A DNA stretch of 64,000 nt from NCBI RefSeq assembly GCF_022668875.1, contig NZ_JAKGCR010000004.1:248001-312000 (forward strand), written 5' to 3'. The notes under the pieces are model-generated. The model was not told the origin of the DNA. It was given only the letters and a program-made list of their open reading frames with translations, and searched no databases. Made by a program: the position numbers and the translations under genes. This DNA comes from Domibacillus sp. PGB-M46 (lineage in GTDB: Bacteria > Bacillota > Bacilli > Bacillales > Domibacillaceae). This document shows positions 7,920 to 16,063 of this stretch, one piece after another (position 1 is the stretch's first letter; each line of letters opens with the position of its first letter).

Positions 7920-7966
7920 ATGCGCTCCCAGCCCTCCGGGTCATTGAAAAACCAGACCGAAGCTTT

Positions 7967-8101
7967 TTAAGCTTGAACCTTATTGGCTTTCTGCTGCCAT
8001 AATGGAGTCTGGTCCTGCTTATGGTTCATCAGAGCCTTTTCTTTTCCGGCGGCCGGCCCAATGAGTTTTTTATTAAAAACCGGTCTGTTCATTCGCTTCA
8101 T
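7967..8101 (-). CDS. Possible 44-aa basic protein
   Basis: The open frame reads MKRMNRPVFNKKLIGPAAGK and ends WQQKANKVQA. The composition is coding-like, but the ribosome-binding site is poor. The start may be ATG 8101 or ATG 8092. Unknown function. Confidence 0.35.
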   Translation of the reverse strand: MKRMNRPVFNKKLIGPAAGKEKALMNHKQDQTPLWQQKANKVQA

Positions 8102-8193
8102 AAAATATAGGTAATTATAGCTAGTATATTAAACCTATTTTAGGTAAAATTAAATAAGGATTACGTAAAAACCTTTATCTAGGAGCGTTTACT

Positions 8194-8343
8194 ATGGAAG
8201 ATCTATCCATCATCCTGTCTAATGAGCTGGGAAAATTAATTAATGACTATTACCGATACGATGATCCAGAGATTAAAGAACTGATTCAAAGTGACATTCA
8301 GTTATTAAACGAAGCTATTTCTTTGTGTGAGCAGTCAACGTAG
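8194..8343 (+). CDS. Spo0E-like small protein, 49-aa family, copy 2 (ATG start)
   Basis: This is the only family member with an ATG start: MEDLSIILSNELGKLINDYY, then IKELIQSDIQLLNEA. AGGAG is 9 bases upstream. It fixes the start used for the CTG copies at 341, 12154 and 26236. It is followed at once by an intrinsic terminator, so it is a single-gene unit. Confidence 0.65.
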   Translation: MEDLSIILSNELGKLINDYYRYDDPEIKELIQSDIQLLNEAISLCEQST

Positions 8344-8344
8344 G

Positions 8345-8371
8345 GCAGCCCTTCCGGCTGCTTTATTTTTT
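8345..8371 (+). terminator. Intrinsic terminator
   Basis: GCAGCC-cttcc-GGCTGC followed by a T-rich run directly after the stop codon. Confidence 0.7.
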
Positions 8372-8531
8372 TGAATTTTGCACATTATTAATTTTACTAC
8401 TCCTTTGCCTGCAGTGCAGGATATAAAAAAGCAGCCGCCTCTTCGGTTCTTTTCTTTTATATTGTACAATAGCTTTATACTTTCACAATAAGTCCTGTTA
8501 CTGGAGATGAGCGGCTATAAAAATCTATAAA

Positions 8532-9020
8532 GTGAGTATGTACCTTTTTGTCCTCCTGCTTGCAGTACTTTCCTGTTTTTTGTTGCTTTTGAATGTTTTT
8601 TTAACAGACAAACCTGAACAAAAAAACGAAGCCGCAACAGCGGAACAAACCGAAACAACCGCACCGGAAAAGGAACAGCCTGCTGCCTCAAATGAAAACG
8701 ACACAACAAGCAATGAAACAAAACAGAAAAAAGAAACAACATCCCAGACGCCTGAAAAGAAAGACGGCTATGTATCCGATTGGTTTAACCAAGCAGATAC
8801 ACAAAAAAAGGAGAAAGCGGATTCTGCAGCTGACAGTAAAACGCCGAATCAAGCAAATAATGAACTGGCTGACCGAGAACAAACGGACCAAGAAACAAAT
8901 GAGGGGGATACAACCTCATCTGATAACCAAATGAGTGGCGAAGCGAGCGCAGAACAACCTGTCCTGCAGCCTGTTCCCCCGGCCCGGCCAGAGAAGCCTG
9001 AACTTTCCTTCGAAAAATAA
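8532..9020 (+). CDS. Single-pass membrane protein with disordered Glu/Thr-rich tail
   Basis: The 162-residue product has one N-terminal hydrophobic helix (YLFVLLLAVLSCFLLLLNVF). A long hydrophilic tail rich in Glu, Lys, Thr, Gln and Asn follows (repeats such as QKKETTSQTPEKK) and ends proline-rich (VLQPVPPARPEKPE). The start is GTG 8532 or ATG 8538; the ribosome-binding site is weak. The tail looks intrinsically disordered. The function is not recognised. A strong terminator follows. Confidence 0.6.
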   Translation: MSMYLFVLLLAVLSCFLLLLNVFLTDKPEQKNEAATAEQTETTAPEKEQPAASNENDTTSNETKQKKETTSQTPEKKDGYVSDWFNQADTQKKEKADSAADSKTPNQANNELADREQTDQETNEGDTTSSDNQMSGEASAEQPVLQPVPPARPEKPELSFEK

Positions 9021-9034
9021 GTTTTTTCACCCAA

Positions 9035-9067
9035 TAAAAAAGCACTCACGCCCTGTGAGTGCTTTTA
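9035..9067. terminator. Strong terminator
   Basis: AAGCACTCAC pairs with GTGAGTGCTT; T run at the end. Confidence 0.8.
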
Positions 9068-9430
9068 TTATGTGTGTACCATTTCGAAATGGATACTTTA
9101 TATACACGGCTTACCAAACCATACTTTAATGTACCCGTCGCAACTGCTCATTAAACTGCCCCAAAGTCATGTACCGTCAATTCCTTATCTCTTTCCGCTA
9201 TTTCAAAAATGGGAGGTGTACCCTTTCTTGCTCTTTCAAAGAATTCAGTGATCGTAAACAGCATCAAGCTTGTGATTATACCCCTGTTGTTACAGGCTGA
9301 TCGCCGGGAAGATTTCATACGGGCGTTCATTCTTTTAAATGTGTGCTGAAAGACCATTCGGGGTACATAATGAGTATAGGGTTTCCTGCTTAAACGAATA
9401 AAGGTAACAATCAAAAAAGAAGGTGTTTAT
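9068..9430. other. Gap without a convincing gene
   Basis: A minus-strand open frame (9151-9414) exists but has no ribosome-binding site and looks non-coding. The last bases hold the ribosome-binding site GAAGGTG of the next gene. Confidence 0.35.
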
Positions 9431-9931
9431 ATGGGATTTTGGAAAGGTGCTGCTTATGTAGCAGGTGGAGTCGCAGCAGCCGCTCCGCTGGCTGCTAGCG
9501 CGATTGCCGCGACAGCTGCAGGAGCCGCCATCGCCGGCACCGCTGCTGCTGTCACAGGTACCGCTGCTGCAGCGGGAACGCTTGCAGCGACGGCGGCTGC
9601 AGCGGCTGGAACGGTCGCTGCCGGAGCTGTAACCACAGCCGGGGCCGCCGTCGCTGGCGCAGCTGCGGCTGCCGGTGCATCCGGATTAGCCAGTGCGGTA
9701 ACCACTGCCACCGGAGCCGTCTCGGGAGCCGCGGTCACAGCCGGAACAGTGGCTGCCGGAACTGCTGGTGTTCTTGCAACGATTGCGGGAGCGGCTGGAG
9801 CAGACATATTGATGGAGCCTATTTCACCAAAAGGAATCCGAAAAAAGGGATTAAAAACCGTTATAATCGGGGTTCAGGAAATACATGCCTCCTGGAAAAA
9901 GAGGCATGCAGAAAAAGACACATCCGCCTAA
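9431..9931 (+). CDS. Ala/Gly-rich low-complexity hydrophobic protein
   Basis: This is a 166-residue protein. Residues about 5-130 are almost entirely Ala, Gly, Thr, Val and Ser (GTAAAVTGTAAAAGTLAATA type). A basic C-terminal tail follows (IRKKGLKTVIIGVQEIHASW, then KKRHAEKD). No charged residue occurs between about 6 and 125. This could fold as a glycine-zipper membrane or fibrous assembly. GAAGGTG precedes ATG 9431. GC content is far above the surroundings because of GCN/GGN codons. The opposite strand is also open over most of its length, a by-product of that composition. Function unknown. Confidence 0.65.
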   Translation: MGFWKGAAYVAGGVAAAAPLAASAIAATAAGAAIAGTAAAVTGTAAAAGTLAATAAAAAGTVAAGAVTTAGAAVAGAAAAAGASGLASAVTTATGAVSGAAVTAGTVAAGTAGVLATIAGAAGADILMEPISPKGIRKKGLKTVIIGVQEIHASWKKRHAEKDTSA

Positions 9932-9938
9932 AAACGTG

Positions 9939-9976
9939 AAAAGCTGTGTTTGTTCTTTTAACAAACACAGCTTTTT
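9939..9976. terminator. Strong bidirectional terminator
   Basis: AAGCTGTGTTTGTT pairs with AACAAACACAGCTT between convergent genes. Confidence 0.85.
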
Positions 9977-9986
9977 TATGGAGGTT

Positions 9987-10622
9987 TTATTTATGCTTCT
10001 TTAAAAAAGGGTTATTTTCCTTTTCCCGGCCAATCGTTGTCACATTATCATGACCCGGCAGTACATATGTATCGTCCGGCAGCGTTAAAAGCTTTTGACG
10101 AATGCTTTTCAACAGCTGGGTTTCCTGCCCGCCTTTTAAATCCGTACGGCCGATGCTGCCTTCAAACAGAGTATCCCCTGCAACAACAAAGCCTCCCTCT
10201 TTAAAATAAAAGCTGACACTGCCGGGAGAATGTCCCGGAGTTTCGTACACATCAAAAGAAAAGCTGCCAATCGAAAGCCTTCCTTCCCCTGTGAATAGCT
10301 GATCAGCGGCGTTTACTACAATAGGCTCTATTCCCTCAAAAGAAGCCGATCCGTTCAAAGCCGGATTGAACAGCCATTTTTTTTCAGCGTGATGAAGGTA
10401 AACCGGTATACTGTATTCTTTCCGCAGCGGTCCCACTGCTCCGATATGATCAAAATGGGCGTGTGTTAAAAGAATGGCTTCCGGCTGCAATTTTTTCTGC
10501 CGGATAAACCGCCGAATTTTATTCCCTTCTCCGCCTGGATCGACCAGTAAGGCTCTTCCTTTCTCATAAATCACGTATGCATTCGCTTGAAGCGCCCCTG
10601 CCGGCAGCCCAATCCATTCCAT
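9987..10622 (-). CDS. yqgX: MBL-fold hydrolase, YqgX/glyoxalase-II-like
   Basis: This is a ~211-residue metallo-beta-lactamase-fold hydrolase. The metal-binding motif THAHFDHIG (about 96-104) is intact. It is followed by the second-shell His and Asp of ETPGHSPGS and VAGDTLFEGSIGRTD, and a terminal PGHDNVTT. These features match the YqgX subgroup of hydroxyacylglutathione-hydrolase-like enzymes, which use two Zn/Fe ions to cleave thioesters. ATG 10622 is preferred, with GAGGTGAT upstream; GTG 10631 is also possible. Cytoplasmic. The physiological substrate is not known. Confidence 0.85.
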   Translation of the reverse strand: MEWIGLPAGALQANAYVIYEKGRALLVDPGGEGNKIRRFIRQKKLQPEAILLTHAHFDHIGAVGPLRKEYSIPVYLHHAEKKWLFNPALNGSASFEGIEPIVVNAADQLFTGEGRLSIGSFSFDVYETPGHSPGSVSFYFKEGGFVVAGDTLFEGSIGRTDLKGGQETQLLKSIRQKLLTLPDDTYVLPGHDNVTTIGREKENNPFLKKHK

Positions 10623-10689
10623 GTCTATCACCTCTTCTCCTCATTTTATCATGAAAGAACGGCTGTACTTTTCCGGATGTGCTGCCCAG

Positions 10690-10714
10690 CAAAAAAGCGC
10701 CTGGATAGGCGCTT
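10690..10714 (-). terminator. Intrinsic terminator overlapping a stop codon
   Basis: AAGCGCC-tggata-GGCGCTT; the stop codon of the next gene lies in the hairpin, and the minus-strand T run follows. Confidence 0.7.
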
Positions 10715-10970
10715 ACACTTTTCCTGATTGTTTCCTCCGAAAATCGGCTATTTTTGATTCAACATCCATATAAATGTTTCTTGCTTCATCAGCGGAAATA
10801 TTAAATTCACGGCTCACAAGTGCAGTAAGCTGAGGATCCTGCACTTTAGCATCATATGCATCACCGTAGCTCATCGTTCTTTCGTATTCGTCTCTCATAA
10901 AACGATACACATCTTTTTCGTGCTGACTAAGCCCGTCAATAACATTTTCTGTTACGGAATTTACTTCCAT
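10713..10970 (-). CDS. Small helical protein (85 aa), unknown
   Basis: This is an 85-residue, mostly helical and acidic protein: LSQHEKDVYRFMRDEYERT, then a segment resembling a small helix-turn-helix (ALVSREFNISADEARNIYMD) and a basic end (DFRRKQSGKV). The second segment recalls clusters that recognise DNA, but the identity is uncertain. ATG 10970 has AAGGAG about 10 bases upstream; the GTG at 10979 is too close. Confidence 0.55.
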   Translation of the reverse strand: MEVNSVTENVIDGLSQHEKDVYRFMRDEYERTMSYGDAYDAKVQDPQLTALVSREFNISADEARNIYMDVESKIADFRRKQSGKV

Positions 10971-11162
10971 TTTGTTCACTCTCCTTTTTTAGCTTTATTC
11001 TTTATGTTCCCCCAAAAAGGGCAAAATTCACCTCTACTTTGACGGCGCAAGAGAAAACCTTATACATAGCCGTTTCAAGAGCACAGTCAAAGAACAGGCA
11101 TACGGCTTATACAAAGATTCCGTATTTGAATATCTTAAGGTAACCCTTTAAAGGAGGTTTTT

Positions 11163-11384
11163 TTGGGGATGATGAACCAAACCTTAAAAGATCTTTTGGA
11201 TATGGCGAGTTTGTATGGCCTGCTGGCAAAAAGATATGAATATGTAGATCCGCAAAAGCATATGCACTTTGAATTGCTTCACCTTAAATACGTCGATCAG
11301 TTAGAACAGCATTTCACAATGCTGGAAAAACACCATGGCCCGTCTTCTTTTTCCTTTTCACCTCCTCCTAATACCATGTACTAA
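11163..11384 (+). CDS. YGLLAKRYEYVDPQKHM-family small protein
   Basis: This is a 73-residue protein with the family core LLDMASLYGLLAKRYEYVDP, then QKHMHFELLHLKYVDQ, and a short Ser/Phe/Pro tail. It is the simplest complete member; the 24532 copy adds an MM-rich repeat tail, the 4924 copy has an internal stop and the 56892 copy is truncated. GGAGG (11153-11157) precedes TTG 11163 by 5 bases and ATG 11169 by 11; both are usable. I do not recognise the family outside this window. A strong terminator follows. Confidence 0.6.
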   Translation: MGMMNQTLKDLLDMASLYGLLAKRYEYVDPQKHMHFELLHLKYVDQLEQHFTMLEKHHGPSSFSFSPPPNTMY

Positions 11385-11385
11385 T

Positions 11386-11425
11386 AAACAAGCAAGCCGT
11401 TCTCCTGTCCGGCTTGCTTGTTTTG
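11386..11425 (+). terminator. Intrinsic terminator
   Basis: AAACAAGCAAGCCG pairs with CGGCTTGCTTGTTTT just after the stop. Confidence 0.8.
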
Positions 11426-11479
11426 TCTATTTCTCATTCAAGCCTTTAAAACGACGGCTCCATAACCTTTTTACTTTTC

Positions 11480-11833
11480 TCAAGCAATAATTTTTTCATT
11501 TTGAAGACGTTGAATAAACTCCGTGTACTGGCGCTCATAGCTTTCCGGAAACTCATTCGTAATTGAAACGGCCACCTCTTTTATAAGCGGAACCTGGCTC
11601 TCGTCTACTGTATAAAAAATTTCATTTTCTGTTTCCTCAGTGCTTAAAATATTCGTCAAGCCTATTTTTCTTTCCTCTTCAGAAGCAAGCTTTTCATAAT
11701 GCTCAATATATCGGTGATAACACATTCCTCCGCCAATATCGATGGGCGGATCCAATGTTTCCGCTGCTGCAAACGCAATATGGTCCCCTGCCCGCTGCGC
11801 CTTTTTGTTAATTTGCAAAATACACTGTGTCAT
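11480..11833 (-). CDS. Hypothetical protein (117 aa)
   Basis: The protein starts MTQCILQINKKAQRAGDHIA. It contains DIGGGMCYHRYIEHYEKLAS and an acidic helical C-terminal half with FPESYERQYTEFIQRLQNEK. AAGGAGCTGGCTTTG precedes ATG 11833. It is soluble. I recognise no family. It is transcribed alone. Confidence 0.6.
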   Translation of the reverse strand: MTQCILQINKKAQRAGDHIAFAAAETLDPPIDIGGGMCYHRYIEHYEKLASEEERKIGLTNILSTEETENEIFYTVDESQVPLIKEVAVSITNEFPESYERQYTEFIQRLQNEKIIA

Positions 11834-12153
11834 TCAAAGCCAGCTCCTTCCTTACTTGTACAGTTCGTTTGGAATATTCACTTTCATGTCCATATTTTTC
11901 ACCATTTGTTTTAAAATAAACAAAAACTCTTTCATTCACCACAGGGAACATGTCTTTTATCACATTGAGGAAGCTTCCGTCTCTAATAAATGAATTTTTT
12001 TATATATTTACGCATATTTTTTTGGAATTAGGGTATAAACATATAGGTTTGACTATTTTATCCTTTAGTAGTTTAATAGACATCAACATCACCCACACGT
12101 TCATCTGTCCCGCATCTTAGTGAAAACAAGTTATCCAAAAAGGAGTGCTCATT
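11834..12153. other. AT-rich intergenic region
   Basis: No gene is seen. The region becomes very AT-rich near 11990-12040, and its end holds the AAAAAGGAG ribosome-binding site of the next gene. Confidence 0.4.
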
Positions 12154-12303
12154 CTGGAAGATACCATCATTCTTCTTTCTGCTGAATTGGGTCGTTTAAT
12201 AGATGATTATAACCGGTGTCGCAGCTTGCGCCTTAAGAAATTAATAGAAGAAGATATCCAGCTTTTACAAAATGCACTGCTGGAGTGTGAGCAACCAGTT
12301 TAA
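12154..12303 (+). CDS. Spo0E-like small protein, 49-aa family, copy 3 (CTG start)
   Basis: The 49 codons read (L/M)EDTIILLSAELGRLIDDYN, then KKLIEEDIQLLQNALLECEQ. The CTG at 12154 lies 8 bases after AAGGAG and aligns with ATG 8194. No ATG, GTG or TTG lies in a usable position. It is the closest relative of the 26236 copy. Confidence 0.6.
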   Translation: MEDTIILLSAELGRLIDDYNRCRSLRLKKLIEEDIQLLQNALLECEQPV

Positions 12304-12635
12304 AAATATGTTGGTTGTTCTTTTTTATTTCTTTTATTTGAAATTTACACATTCTGATACATGTATTTTTAAAAACTATTTCTTACTGTGTTTAAAGACG
12401 GATATGTCCCGTGTAGGATGGGAAGAAGCGGCTGTATTCATTCTTTTCTTGAAACGATACATACTGGATACCTATATGATAGGAGTTGTCACTTTTTATA
12501 AGACAAGGATTAAAAATTTGAATATTCTATTTACTTCATACTTTTTAGTTTACTTTTGTTTTTCTATTTACTTTATTACATTTTCTAAAAATAGAACAAA
12601 TAATTTAATAAACATCCTTGTCATTACACTCTTTC
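12304..12635. other. AT-rich gap
   Basis: An open frame (12272-12661) overlaps the previous gene and lacks a ribosome-binding site. I regard it as chance in AT-rich sequence. No other feature is seen. Confidence 0.4.
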
Positions 12636-12684
12636 TTTCAAATCAAAAAAACCGTTCATGATGAACGGTTTTTTTGATTTGAAA
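12636..12684. terminator. Long near-perfect palindrome, bidirectional terminator
   Basis: Twenty-four bases on each side pair around a single G (core ACCGTTCAT/ATGAACGGT flanked by poly-A and poly-T and CAAATC/GATTTG). It is the longest perfect hairpin in the window, yet no clear gene ends at it. Confidence 0.75.
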
Positions 12685-13006
12685 AAGGATGTATTGTTTT
12701 ATGCAGGCAGTTAGCCAATCAGCCATGCGGCAATCAACGCGGCCGATAAACAAACACCGCCTAAGCCGTTCTCATGGATTTTATCGAACTTATCAATGTT
12801 GAGCCTTAAGCTTTAACTTTTAAGAGCTTTGATCTTTCACCTTTAAGGTTTGAACGTTTAACTTTGAGCTTTCAGCCTGATAACGCTCGCTCGCGTTTAA
12901 GTTCCCTGTATCCTCAAATGGATGAATGAAAAGTTAGCGGCTGTAAGGCCAAAGCCGCCGGCACCTGTTTAGTTTTGCTGATTTTCGACTGACTAACCGC
13001 TTTATC
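12685..13006. other. Gap with CTTTAA-rich words and a possible short peptide
   Basis: On the minus strand 12711-12797 a frame encodes 28 residues including KIHENGLGGVCLSAALIAAW and ending LIG. It has AAGG upstream but only ATT as a start. Between 12795 and 12900 the words CTTTAA, CTTTGA and AAGCTTTAA recur irregularly. Neither signal is strong. Confidence 0.25.
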
Positions 13007-13630
13007 TTATTCCGGCACTTTAATTTCCGTCAAAGTATTCGAGGTAGACAGGACAAAATCGACTTCTGATAAAAATTCATCAATTTCCTGCTCCAGTTTC
13101 TCGTATGTATGGCGGATTTTCAGCGGATCGATCATTTTAGCTTCGTTATCGTTTCGGTAGCTTTTCACAAGCTCATTGTTTTCGTCCACTTTCGTTTTTG
13201 CTTCGCGTCCATACAAAGCATCGAGCTTTCGATTCAATTCTTCTTTGACTTCCTCATTTATTCTTTGAATATTGTTTACCGCTTTTGTATACTCGTTTTT
13301 CATTTTTTGCATAAGCTGCACTTCATATTGGATAGATGTTTTTCGCTCGATGGCTTCCGCTACCGTATATTCTTTGTCTGCAATTTTCACCCTTGTCATG
13401 GCATTGGAAAGAACAATCGCAGACTTAATATCATTGCGTCGTTTCATCAAATCTTTCACAGACTGATAAGCTGATTGCACTTTATCTTCATATTCCTTGT
13501 TCGATGTGTATCCGTTCACCGCTTTTTCACCGATGGCGAAGTCAACGAATGCAGCCGAGTTCATTACTGTCTTGATACGCTTGTCCAGCAGCTTCAATTC
13601 TGCCAGCCCCCGGGTCACAGACATTTTCAT
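13007..13630 (-). CDS. Helical protein, DIP1984/septicolysin-like
   Basis: This is a 207-residue, highly charged helical protein: SVTRGLAELKLLDKRIKTVM, a middle segment VAEAIERKTSIQYEVQLMQK and a helical C-terminus with HTYEKLEQEIDEFLSEVDFV ending EIKVPE. The layout (LAE.KLLDKRI start, long hairpin helices, closing DFVLSTSN) resembles the DIP1984-type family, often seen near phage genes. The family call is from memory and moderate. ATG 13630 follows ATGGAGG; the longer frame to 13717 has no support. Confidence 0.55.
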   Translation of the reverse strand: MKMSVTRGLAELKLLDKRIKTVMNSAAFVDFAIGEKAVNGYTSNKEYEDKVQSAYQSVKDLMKRRNDIKSAIVLSNAMTRVKIADKEYTVAEAIERKTSIQYEVQLMQKMKNEYTKAVNNIQRINEEVKEELNRKLDALYGREAKTKVDENNELVKSYRNDNEAKMIDPLKIRHTYEKLEQEIDEFLSEVDFVLSTSNTLTEIKVPE

Positions 13631-13764
13631 ACAAAAAACCTCCATTTTTTCTCTTCTTTTATAGTAACACAGGCAGAAAAAAGAAGCTTTCTTTTCGCGA
13701 TGGACTTGATCGAACAAAAAAAGCCGCCTGCAAAGAAATAAATTCGGCTGTTGTATACAAAAAA

Positions 13765-13801
13765 AGACGCATCAGCTGAATCGCTGATACGGCTTTTTTC
13801 G
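13765..13801. terminator. Imperfect terminator
   Basis: CGCATCAGC...GCTGATACG followed by GCTTTTTT. Confidence 0.5.
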
Positions 13802-13857
13802 CTTCTTTTCTTTCTCTTGCTGTTCAGTTTATCTTTTTTTGTACAAAATACTTTTAT

Positions 13858-14265
13858 TCAGTGAGCCGCGCCTGGCGACAGGTATTCGACTACTTTTAAT
13901 CCGGAGAGGTCGGGCGGTCTGTATGGATTGGCCACTTCATACCTGGCCAGAAGCATTTTCACGGGAGTTTTGTGCAAAATAGATTCTTTCATCATCTCTC
14001 TGGCCCGGTCATTTAACGCTCTTTCCTCATCTGACGTTAGGGCTCTTTTTTTCTTTTGCACGAAATCAGCGGTGAGGGACCGGCTGATGGCAGCAAAGTA
14101 AAACCAATACTCCGTTGAACGTTGATCATGCGGCTTTCCCATTACAATATGATCCGGTACAACACCGATAATCTCGCCCGCTTCTCCCCAGTATTTTTTG
14201 TCGTCCCATTGCCAGCCGGATGAGTACTGAACGAGTGATTCATTAAAAGGAACTGCTTCACTCAT
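13858..14265 (-). CDS. Hypothetical protein (135 aa)
   Basis: The protein starts MSEAVPFNESLVQYSSGWQW and contains PDHIVMGKPHDQRSTEYWFY, a helical RALTSDEERALNDRAREMMK and a C-terminal RPPDLSGLKVVEYLSPG. It is soluble with no signal peptide. AAGGAAAG lies about 11 bases before ATG 14265. A 28-codon frame just upstream overlaps its start by four bases and could couple translation. No family is recognised. Confidence 0.55.
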   Translation of the reverse strand: MSEAVPFNESLVQYSSGWQWDDKKYWGEAGEIIGVVPDHIVMGKPHDQRSTEYWFYFAAISRSLTADFVQKKKRALTSDEERALNDRAREMMKESILHKTPVKMLLARYEVANPYRPPDLSGLKVVEYLSPGAAH

Positions 14266-14481
14266 AGTCTGCCGCTTTCCTTATCTTTTCTCCGCCATTT
14301 ACAGCAGCTTTCTCATCGATTCCGTTCCTGCCCACTTTTTTCATCCTTTCTTTACCGAGGTTTCCATGTACGTTTCTACTTCGGCCACACAGCGGCGCAG
14401 TACACAGCTTGAGCGGATAGTATCACCGCTGCAGCCAAGCTATATTCATCGATCAGTGCTTAAGAAAAGCAACAAATAACG

Positions 14482-14537
14482 GCGGATTCATATGATAAAA
14501 GTGCTGCATATGCCATTATCCAGTATCCGCTTTTTTG
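14482..14537 (+). terminator. Possible long-stem terminator
   Basis: GCGGAT...CATATG pairs imperfectly with CATATG...ATCCGC and is followed by TTTTTT, about 30 bases before the next gene. Confidence 0.4.
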
Positions 14538-14565
14538 CGGCTGGCTTTTTAGGAGGGGCGTTTCA

Positions 14566-15354
14566 ATGAGAAACTCACAAAAGCAGGAAACCGCCAAAAA
14601 AAAGAATTTCCCTTTATTTTCTTTTATAGATGGAGCAGATCTGACTGTTGTTTTCAGCCTGTTTTCTGTTCTGTCGGTTGCTTTTATGTATTTTTATACG
14701 GAAAGTCAATTCAGATATTACGGAGTGCCGGCTGAACTGATTGAAATTAAATTGATTAACTTCACCGGGACCTTATTTTACCTGCTTATTTTATGCCTTT
14801 TGCTGGCACAGTTTATTTCCCTATTTTCCTCATCAGAAGCTTATTCAAAAATGTATTCAAAAAGATGGTACACTAAAATCCTTTTCGTTTTTTCCTTCCT
14901 TATTACAGCTCTGCTTGTGCTTTCTAAATCCACTGATTTTTTTGTGACATCGGAATACGATAAAGCCTTTACCTTTCTTCTAACAATCGGCACGATCATT
15001 GTATTTCTGCTTATTTTCTCTGAAATCACCTATCTTGTAAGGCGAAAAAATTCAGGTACACACAATCAATCGGTTTGGTATATATCAGCTGGAATCGGAG
15101 TGCTAATGTTAAGCAGCGCGCTCGGCTATTTTCAAGCTTATTTTAAAACGGCTTACTACGTAACGACAGAGGAACCCCGCCAGGTGGTGGTAGGAAAGTA
15201 TAATGGCCATCTTATTGTAGCGCCAGTTGATTTAAAAAAAGGGGTAATCAAACGGCAGTATGGCATCTTGAAAATGGAGTCAAAGGACGGAAAGCCTATT
15301 TTAGAAAGTATGCACACAGGAAAGCTAAAAGTAGAGGAACCGAGGATAAAATAA
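14566..15354 (+). CDS. Multi-pass membrane protein (262 aa)
   Basis: A basic N-terminus (QKQETAKKKN) is followed by about five transmembrane helices (near residues 25-45, 65-87, 105-125, 135-155 and 172-192). A soluble C-terminal region of about 65 residues is probably outside the membrane (EEPRQVVVGKYNGHLIVAPV). AGGAGGGGCGTTTC precedes ATG 14566. The C-terminal part recalls small beta-rich domains of other Bacillus membrane proteins, but I do not recognise a named family. Confidence 0.65.
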   Translation: MRNSQKQETAKKKNFPLFSFIDGADLTVVFSLFSVLSVAFMYFYTESQFRYYGVPAELIEIKLINFTGTLFYLLILCLLLAQFISLFSSSEAYSKMYSKRWYTKILFVFSFLITALLVLSKSTDFFVTSEYDKAFTFLLTIGTIIVFLLIFSEITYLVRRKNSGTHNQSVWYISAGIGVLMLSSALGYFQAYFKTAYYVTTEEPRQVVVGKYNGHLIVAPVDLKKGVIKRQYGILKMESKDGKPILESMHTGKLKVEEPRIK

Positions 15355-15531
15355 ATCCCGCCTGGATGACCAGCGTTTAATTTTACTTTTCTTTCCTCAC
15401 ATTTCTTGTGAATGTTACTTCAGGCCCTTTCCATTACTTTCGTCAGATTTCCTCACAAACAACTGTTTCTTTTCTATGCAAAATATCCTATAATCAAGTT
15501 AGTTCCTATTCTTTTTGACAGGAGAATGCAT

Positions 15532-15699
15532 ATGGATACGAACCAGCCAATTCTTGAAGAATTATCATTCCAAATTAAAAAACTGCGCCATCTAATGATT
15601 CTCGCTGCTGCTATTTATGGATTCGGAAGTGAGGAAGTGTTAGGATACAGCCAGGAATTAGATAAATTAATTATTGAGTATCAGCTTCAAACGAGCTGA
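15532..15699 (+). CDS. Spo0E-family aspartyl-phosphate phosphatase
   Basis: This is a 55-residue protein with a full Spo0E motif: IKKLRHLMILAAAIYGFGSE, then VLGYSQELDKLIIEYQL. The SQELD signature is intact, with Asp in the position needed for phosphatase action on Spo0A-P. ACAGGAG sits 7 bases before ATG 15532. The closest relative in the window is the degraded copy at 51376. Confidence 0.85.
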   Translation: MDTNQPILEELSFQIKKLRHLMILAAAIYGFGSEEVLGYSQELDKLIIEYQLQTS

Positions 15700-15708
15700 C
15701 TATTTATA

Positions 15709-15736
15709 GAGCCGGAAGAATTTCCGGCTTTTTTTG
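15709..15736 (+). terminator. Intrinsic terminator
   Basis: AGCCGGAA-gaa-TTTCCGGCT followed by seven T. Confidence 0.85.
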
Positions 15737-15836
15737 CGTGTTTATCCAACATAAACTTATCTTTTCCCTTCTTTCCCTGCAGCACCTCCGAATATTTCCG
15801 GGCGTTCAACAAACTCTATATAGAGGAGGTGACAAC

Positions 15837-15986
15837 ATGGAAAAGCAAGAGCAGGCAAAAAAAACGGGACAGAAAGATGAATCGGTTAAAACCATGGATC
15901 AAGGGTTTAACTTGATTGTTCAAGCGGTTAACAACGCGACAGGCATAGATAAAAGCAATGATGGAAAAAAGAATAAAGAAGGGTAA
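15837..15986 (+). CDS. Small hydrophilic protein (49 aa), unknown
   Basis: The frame encodes MEKQEQAKKTGQKDESVKTM, a short helix (FNLIVQAVNNATGI) and a Lys-rich end (DKSNDGKKNKEG). GAGGAGGTGACAAC precedes ATG 15837. The size and composition suit a minor spore or coat protein, but no SASP motif is present. Confidence 0.55.
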   Translation: MEKQEQAKKTGQKDESVKTMDQGFNLIVQAVNNATGIDKSNDGKKNKEG

Positions 15987-16063
15987 AGCGAGCGCCTCTT
16001 ATGGCGTTTACCCCTTTTTTCCCAAAGCTTCAAAAAAAGCCACCTATAAAAGTGACTTTTGCC

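Noticed and set aside
9151-9414. Minus-strand frame of 87 codons
   Set aside because: The TTG start has no ribosome-binding site, and the sequence shows no protein-like pattern.
9454-9807. Open frame antisense to the Ala/Gly-rich gene
   Set aside because: It arises from GC-rich GCN/GGN codons on the other strand. It has no ribosome-binding site and only Ala/Pro/Val composition.
12272-12661. Plus-strand frame of 129 codons rich in Phe, Tyr, Ile and Lys
   Set aside because: It overlaps the 12154 gene, has no ribosome-binding site and reflects AT-rich DNA; it runs into the palindrome.
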